From contig JBIPPH010000030.1 of NCBI GenBank assembly GCA_044368575.1, forward strand, positions 1 through 25,528: DNA of 25,528 bases. The letters run 5' to 3'. The notes beneath the pieces were generated by a model. It was not told the origin of the DNA, ran no database searches, and saw only the letters and a program-made list of their open reading frames with translations. This document shows positions 23,701 to 25,528 of this stretch, piece after piece (position 1 is the first letter of the stretch; each line of letters opens with the position of its first letter). The translations under genes were made by a program, and so were the position numbers. Source of the stretch: JABMMZ01 sp044368575 (lineage in GTDB: Bacteria > Bacteroidota > Bacteroidia > NS11-12g > UBA955).

Positions 23701-25528
23701 TATAAGCAATACTGCTTTGATTGATGAAGTTCACTTGATTGCCTCTTAGACACTGAGTCGAATCATTCATAGTAAAACGCGCTTTAGGCATTGGATAAAC
23801 CTCTACCGTTTTCTGTATGGTATCTGAACAAGCGGCATTGCCTCCTACTATCAACTTAACTGTGTATACTCCAATGGCAGCATAACTATGTGATGGTGAT
23901 TTAACAGTTGTTGCAAATCCGTCGCCAAAGTTCCATTTACTGCTCACTGCATTATTGGGTGTACTGGTATTGGTAAAAACAAATTGATTCCCTTTTAAAC
24001 ATTTGCCTGTATCACTTCTTAAAAAATTCGCTTTAGGCATTGAATACACATAAACTATCTTAGATGTGGTATCCGTGCAATTATGGTCTGAGAAAGCTAT
24101 TAGTTTAATGTTAAAGGCATTTGAATAGGCGTATTGTTTTGAAGGAGATAAGGAAAGTGAAACTGTACTATCTCCAAACTGCCATTGATAGGTATTACTA
24201 CCTACAGGAATGGTTGAGTTATTGGTGAAGATAAAGTTGTGACCTTTAAAACACTGGTCTGAATCGTTCACTGAGAACTTAGCTATTGGCATGGCATACA
24301 CCAATACTTGTTTGCTAATAGAATCAGAGCAGCCTTTATCGCTGACGATTTTTAATTTGACGGTGTAATTGCCGTAACTCGAGTAGGTTTTATTTGGTGA
24401 AGTATCACTTGAATTGGTGTTATCTCCGAAAGTCCAGTAATTGGTTTTACTGCCCTTGCTTAAAGTGGAAGTATTAGTGAATACAAATTGATGTCCTCTA
24501 AAACATTGATCAGAATCGTTGATGCTAAAGTTCGCCAATGGTTGCGCATAGGTCACCACTGGTTTGAAGGCTGTGTCATTACAATTGTTATTGGATGTGG
24601 CTATCAACCTGACCATAAAGCTATCAGCCGTGGCATAGGTTTTACTCGGAGAGGTGGTGCTTGATGCTGAGCCATCGCCAAAATTCCAATTGTAATTATT
24701 ACTACCTACTGGTATACTTGAGTTATTGGTGAATACAAAATTGTGATTTTTAAAACACTGGTCTGAATCGTTCACCGAGAACTTAGCTTTAGGCATGGCA
24801 TACACCAATACCTGTTTGCTAATGGAATCTGAGCAACCTTTATCGCTGACGATTTTTAATTTGACGGTATAGTTACCATAACTCGAGTAGGTTTTATGTG
24901 GTGAAGTATCACTTGAATTGGTGTTATCTCCAAAACTCCAGAAATAGGTTTTACTGCCCTTGCTTAAAGTGGAAGTATTAGTGAATACGAATTGATGTCC
25001 TCTAAAACATTGATCAGAATCGTTGATGCTAAAGTTCGCCAATGGTTGCGCATAAGTTACCACTGGTTTGATGGCTGTGTCACTACAATTGTTATTAGAA
25101 GTGGCAATCAAGCGCACCATAAAACTATCGGCTGTAGCATAGGTTTTACTCGGAGAACTTACTGTTGAAGTAGAACCATCACCAAAATTCCAATTGTAAG
25201 TATTACTGCCTACTGGAATACTTGAGTTATTCGTGAAAATAAAGTTGTGGTTTTTAAAACACTGATCTGAATCGTTCACTGAGAACTTAGCTTTAGGCAT
25301 AGCATATACCAATACTTGTTTGCTAATGGAATCTGAGCAACCTTTATCGCTGACGATTTTTAATTTGACGGTGTAATTGCCATAACTCGAGTAGGTTTTG
25401 CTTGGTGAAGTATCACTTGAATTGGTGTTATCTCCGAAAGTCCAGTAATTGGTTTTACTGCCCTTGCTTAAAGTGGAAGTATTAGTGAATACAAATTGAT
25501 GTCCTCTAAAACATTGATCAGAATCGTT
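20729..25528 (-). CDS. Giant PKD-repeat surface protein with T9SS type B sorting domain, N-terminus outside window
   Basis: The frame is open to the right edge (1599 residues visible); the TTG at 25312 is internal to a repeat, not a start. Seventeen complete PKD units plus part of another are seen, most exactly 84 residues, each with a W-x-FG(D/N) core, two Cys (QC or MC near the start, C-x-DT near the end) and a Y-x-MP or YAQP linker. The C-terminus is a type B sorting domain: IPNAFTPNRD, VNRWGEILF and GWDGTYKG, ending HVLY. Units 1-4 and 7-12 from the visible N-terminus form two arrays of near-identical two-domain repeats, while the last units are diverged. It is clearly a paralogue of the other giant protein (shared FSINDSDQC and VYPMPKA patterns). 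Expected to be surface-exposed and adhesin-like; ligand unknown. Confidence 0.93.
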   Translation of the reverse strand, partial: NDSDQCFRGHQFVFTNTSTLSKGSKTNYWTFGDNTNSSDTSPSKTYSSYGNYTVKLKIVSDKGCSDSISKQVLVYAMPKAKFSVNDSDQCFKNHNFIFTNNSSIPVGSNTYNWNFGDGSTSTVSSPSKTYATADSFMVRLIATSNNNCSDTAIKPVVTYAQPLANFSINDSDQCFRGHQFVFTNTSTLSKGSKTYFWSFGDNTNSSDTSPHKTYSSYGNYTVKLKIVSDKGCSDSISKQVLVYAMPKAKFSVNDSDQCFKNHNFVFTNNSSIPVGSNNYNWNFGDGSASSTTSPSKTYATADSFMVRLIATSNNNCNDTAFKPVVTYAQPLANFSINDSDQCFRGHQFVFTNTSTLSKGSKTNYWTFGDNTNSSDTSPNKTYSSYGNYTVKLKIVSDKGCSDSISKQVLVYAMPIAKFSVNDSDQCFKGHNFIFTNNSTIPVGSNTYQWQFGDSTVSLSLSPSKQYAYSNAFNIKLIAFSDHNCTDTTSKIVYVYSMPKANFLRSDTGKCLKGNQFVFTNTSTPNNAVSSKWNFGDGFATTVKSPSHSYAAIGVYTVKLIVGGNAACSDTIQKTVEVYPMPKARFTMNDSTQCLRGNQVNFINQSSIAYNSLSYLWRFGNGDSSLQNNAIYTYPNYGVYTAKLIAISQYGCRDTTNKPLEIYPMPKANLTLSDTAMCLRNNRFTFTNSSSIPYNSLTYQWQLGDGVISSLTSLNHSYNSHGVYQVQLIANSNKSCSDTIRKTVEVYPMPRARFTMNDSTQCLRGNQVNFINQSSIAYNSLNYLWRFGNGDSSIQNNAIYTYPNYSVYTAKLIAISQYGCRDTTSKPLEIYPMPVANFDLSDTAMCLRNNVFTFNNNSSIPFNSLTYQWRFGDGAISNLISSSHSYSSHGVYQVQLIANSNKGCSDTITKMLEVYPMPKARFTMNDSTQCLRGNQVNFINQSSISYNSMSYLWRLVNGDSSAQTNTSQVYTNYGVYNIKLIAISQYGCRDTTSRPLEIYPMPLANFTVSDSAMCLRNNRFTFNNISSIPYNNLTYQWQFGDGGSSGLTSVNYTYGNYGVYQVRLVANSNKGCSDTIRKMVEVYPMPKAKILIPDSAMCLLGNQFQFNNASSIPYHTLSYEWRFGDGAFANTINSNHKYSAHGWYTVSLIAKSTMNCRDTMQRVIEVYPMPNAQFRLADTARCFLYNQFAMFNQSSLPYGTLNYKWLFGDNDSSLVNNPIHSYNAIGAYSITLIASSNHACKDTAKRKVIVYASPKIQYTINQNQACLRGNRFVLQDKTVHLSKIKSWNWTFFNTNANTNQTITTPTAAISFNQIGKYYYRLILTDTFMCADTIMSSVNVYPQTRIQFTTDTVCFGFKNQYTSQCSIDTGVITQIKWHFGDGQTALATACNHQYAAPGQYNVMLTTINEFNCKDTLLKLQSAMAIQLPVAGFNYAKIVDSLTCTGYQMSSTSQGQSALTHAWDFNGNGSSSLANPYVLFSDSGLKWIQLKVTDQYGCEDKTVQWIKASPETQIFIPNAFTPNRDKTNDLFKPFGVVYPRAYEWLIVNRWGEILFQSNDYLEGWDGTYKGERVPDGVYAYQLKVTTLQNKKLIFSGTVHVLY
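22274..23785 (-). repeat. Tandem array II: three 504-base PKD-pair units
   Basis: Exactly 1512 bases, three copies of a two-domain unit of 168 residues. The first domain of each pair carries NDSTQCLRGNQV and ends GCRDTT; the second carries SD(T/S)AMCLRNN and ends CSDTI. Marker strings recur exactly 504 bases apart (GAGTCGAATC at 22747, 23251 and 23755). Copies are very similar but not identical; the copy nearest the C-terminus is the most diverged. Confidence 0.92.
24287..25528 (-). repeat. Tandem array I: 504-base PKD-pair units running off the window
   Basis: Alternating 84-residue domains, one with FSVNDSDQCFKNHNF and one with FSINDSDQCFRGHQF, giving about two and a half pair units in the window. 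Marker strings recur at exactly 504 bases (ACACTG at 24251, 24755 and 25259, the first of these in the adjoining related unit). The array continues past the right edge, so the copy number is unknown. The related unit at 24035-24286 is a diverged member at the C-terminal end of the array. Confidence 0.92.

Noticed and set aside
25310..25312. A possible TTG start for the second giant PKD gene.
   Set aside because: It falls in the linker of a repeat (VLVYAMP), the frame stays open to the window edge, and no signal peptide follows. The true start is outside the window.
22274..25528. Regular repeats that could be taken for a CRISPR or satellite array.
   Set aside because: The unit is 252 or 504 bases, continuously coding, with no unique spacers between identical short repeats. 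It is a protein-domain array.

Overview
The window comes from a low-GC member of the Bacteroidota. The evidence is protein export through the type IX secretion system (one type A and two type B C-terminal sorting domains), giant PKD-repeat surface proteins, and Bacteroidota-type promoters (TTTG or TTG, about 19 bases, then TAnnTTTG). The genus cannot be resolved from the sequence alone. No tRNA, rRNA, insertion sequence or CRISPR was seen. Genes are packed tightly and no gap between genes exceeds about 100 bases.

Positions 1-1544, + strand: the 3' end of a secreted PKD protein with a type A sorting domain, a strong terminator, then a small secreted protein of unknown function. Positions 1638-6795, + strand: housekeeping genes. 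These are rplU-rpmA-rpsO (with a sharp promoter), a terminator, pnp, a terminator, gmk overlapping nadD by 4 bases, and an HdrB/LutA-like CCG-domain Fe-S protein.

Positions 6802-11338, - strand: an ISC-type ferredoxin with iscX, an ABC-F ATPase with one degenerate composite ATP site, and a CstB-like persulfide dioxygenase/rhodanese fusion translationally coupled to a short-chain dehydrogenase. Positions 11404-20127, - strand: a giant 2800-residue PKD adhesin-like protein (about 29 PKD-type units, two Ig-like units and a type B sorting domain), followed 3 bases later by a single-domain rhodanese. A GNAT-like gene (20205-20696, +) is driven divergently from the adhesin by an interleaved promoter pair.

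Positions 20729-25528, - strand: the C-terminal 1599 residues of a second giant PKD protein that runs off the window. It contains two separate tandem arrays, both with a 504-base period (a pair of 84-residue PKD domains). It is the most unusual part of the window: paired cysteines in each domain, a Bacteroidota O-glycosylation-like D-T-X triplet beside the second cysteine, and signs of recent homogenisation between non-neighbouring units.

Functional picture: housekeeping translation, RNA-turnover and nucleotide genes, plus Fe-S and sulfur chemistry (ferredoxin, IscX, CCG protein, persulfide dioxygenase, rhodanese), next to a cell-surface locus of exported repeat proteins. A link between the sulfur genes and the cysteine-paired adhesins is only a positional hint.
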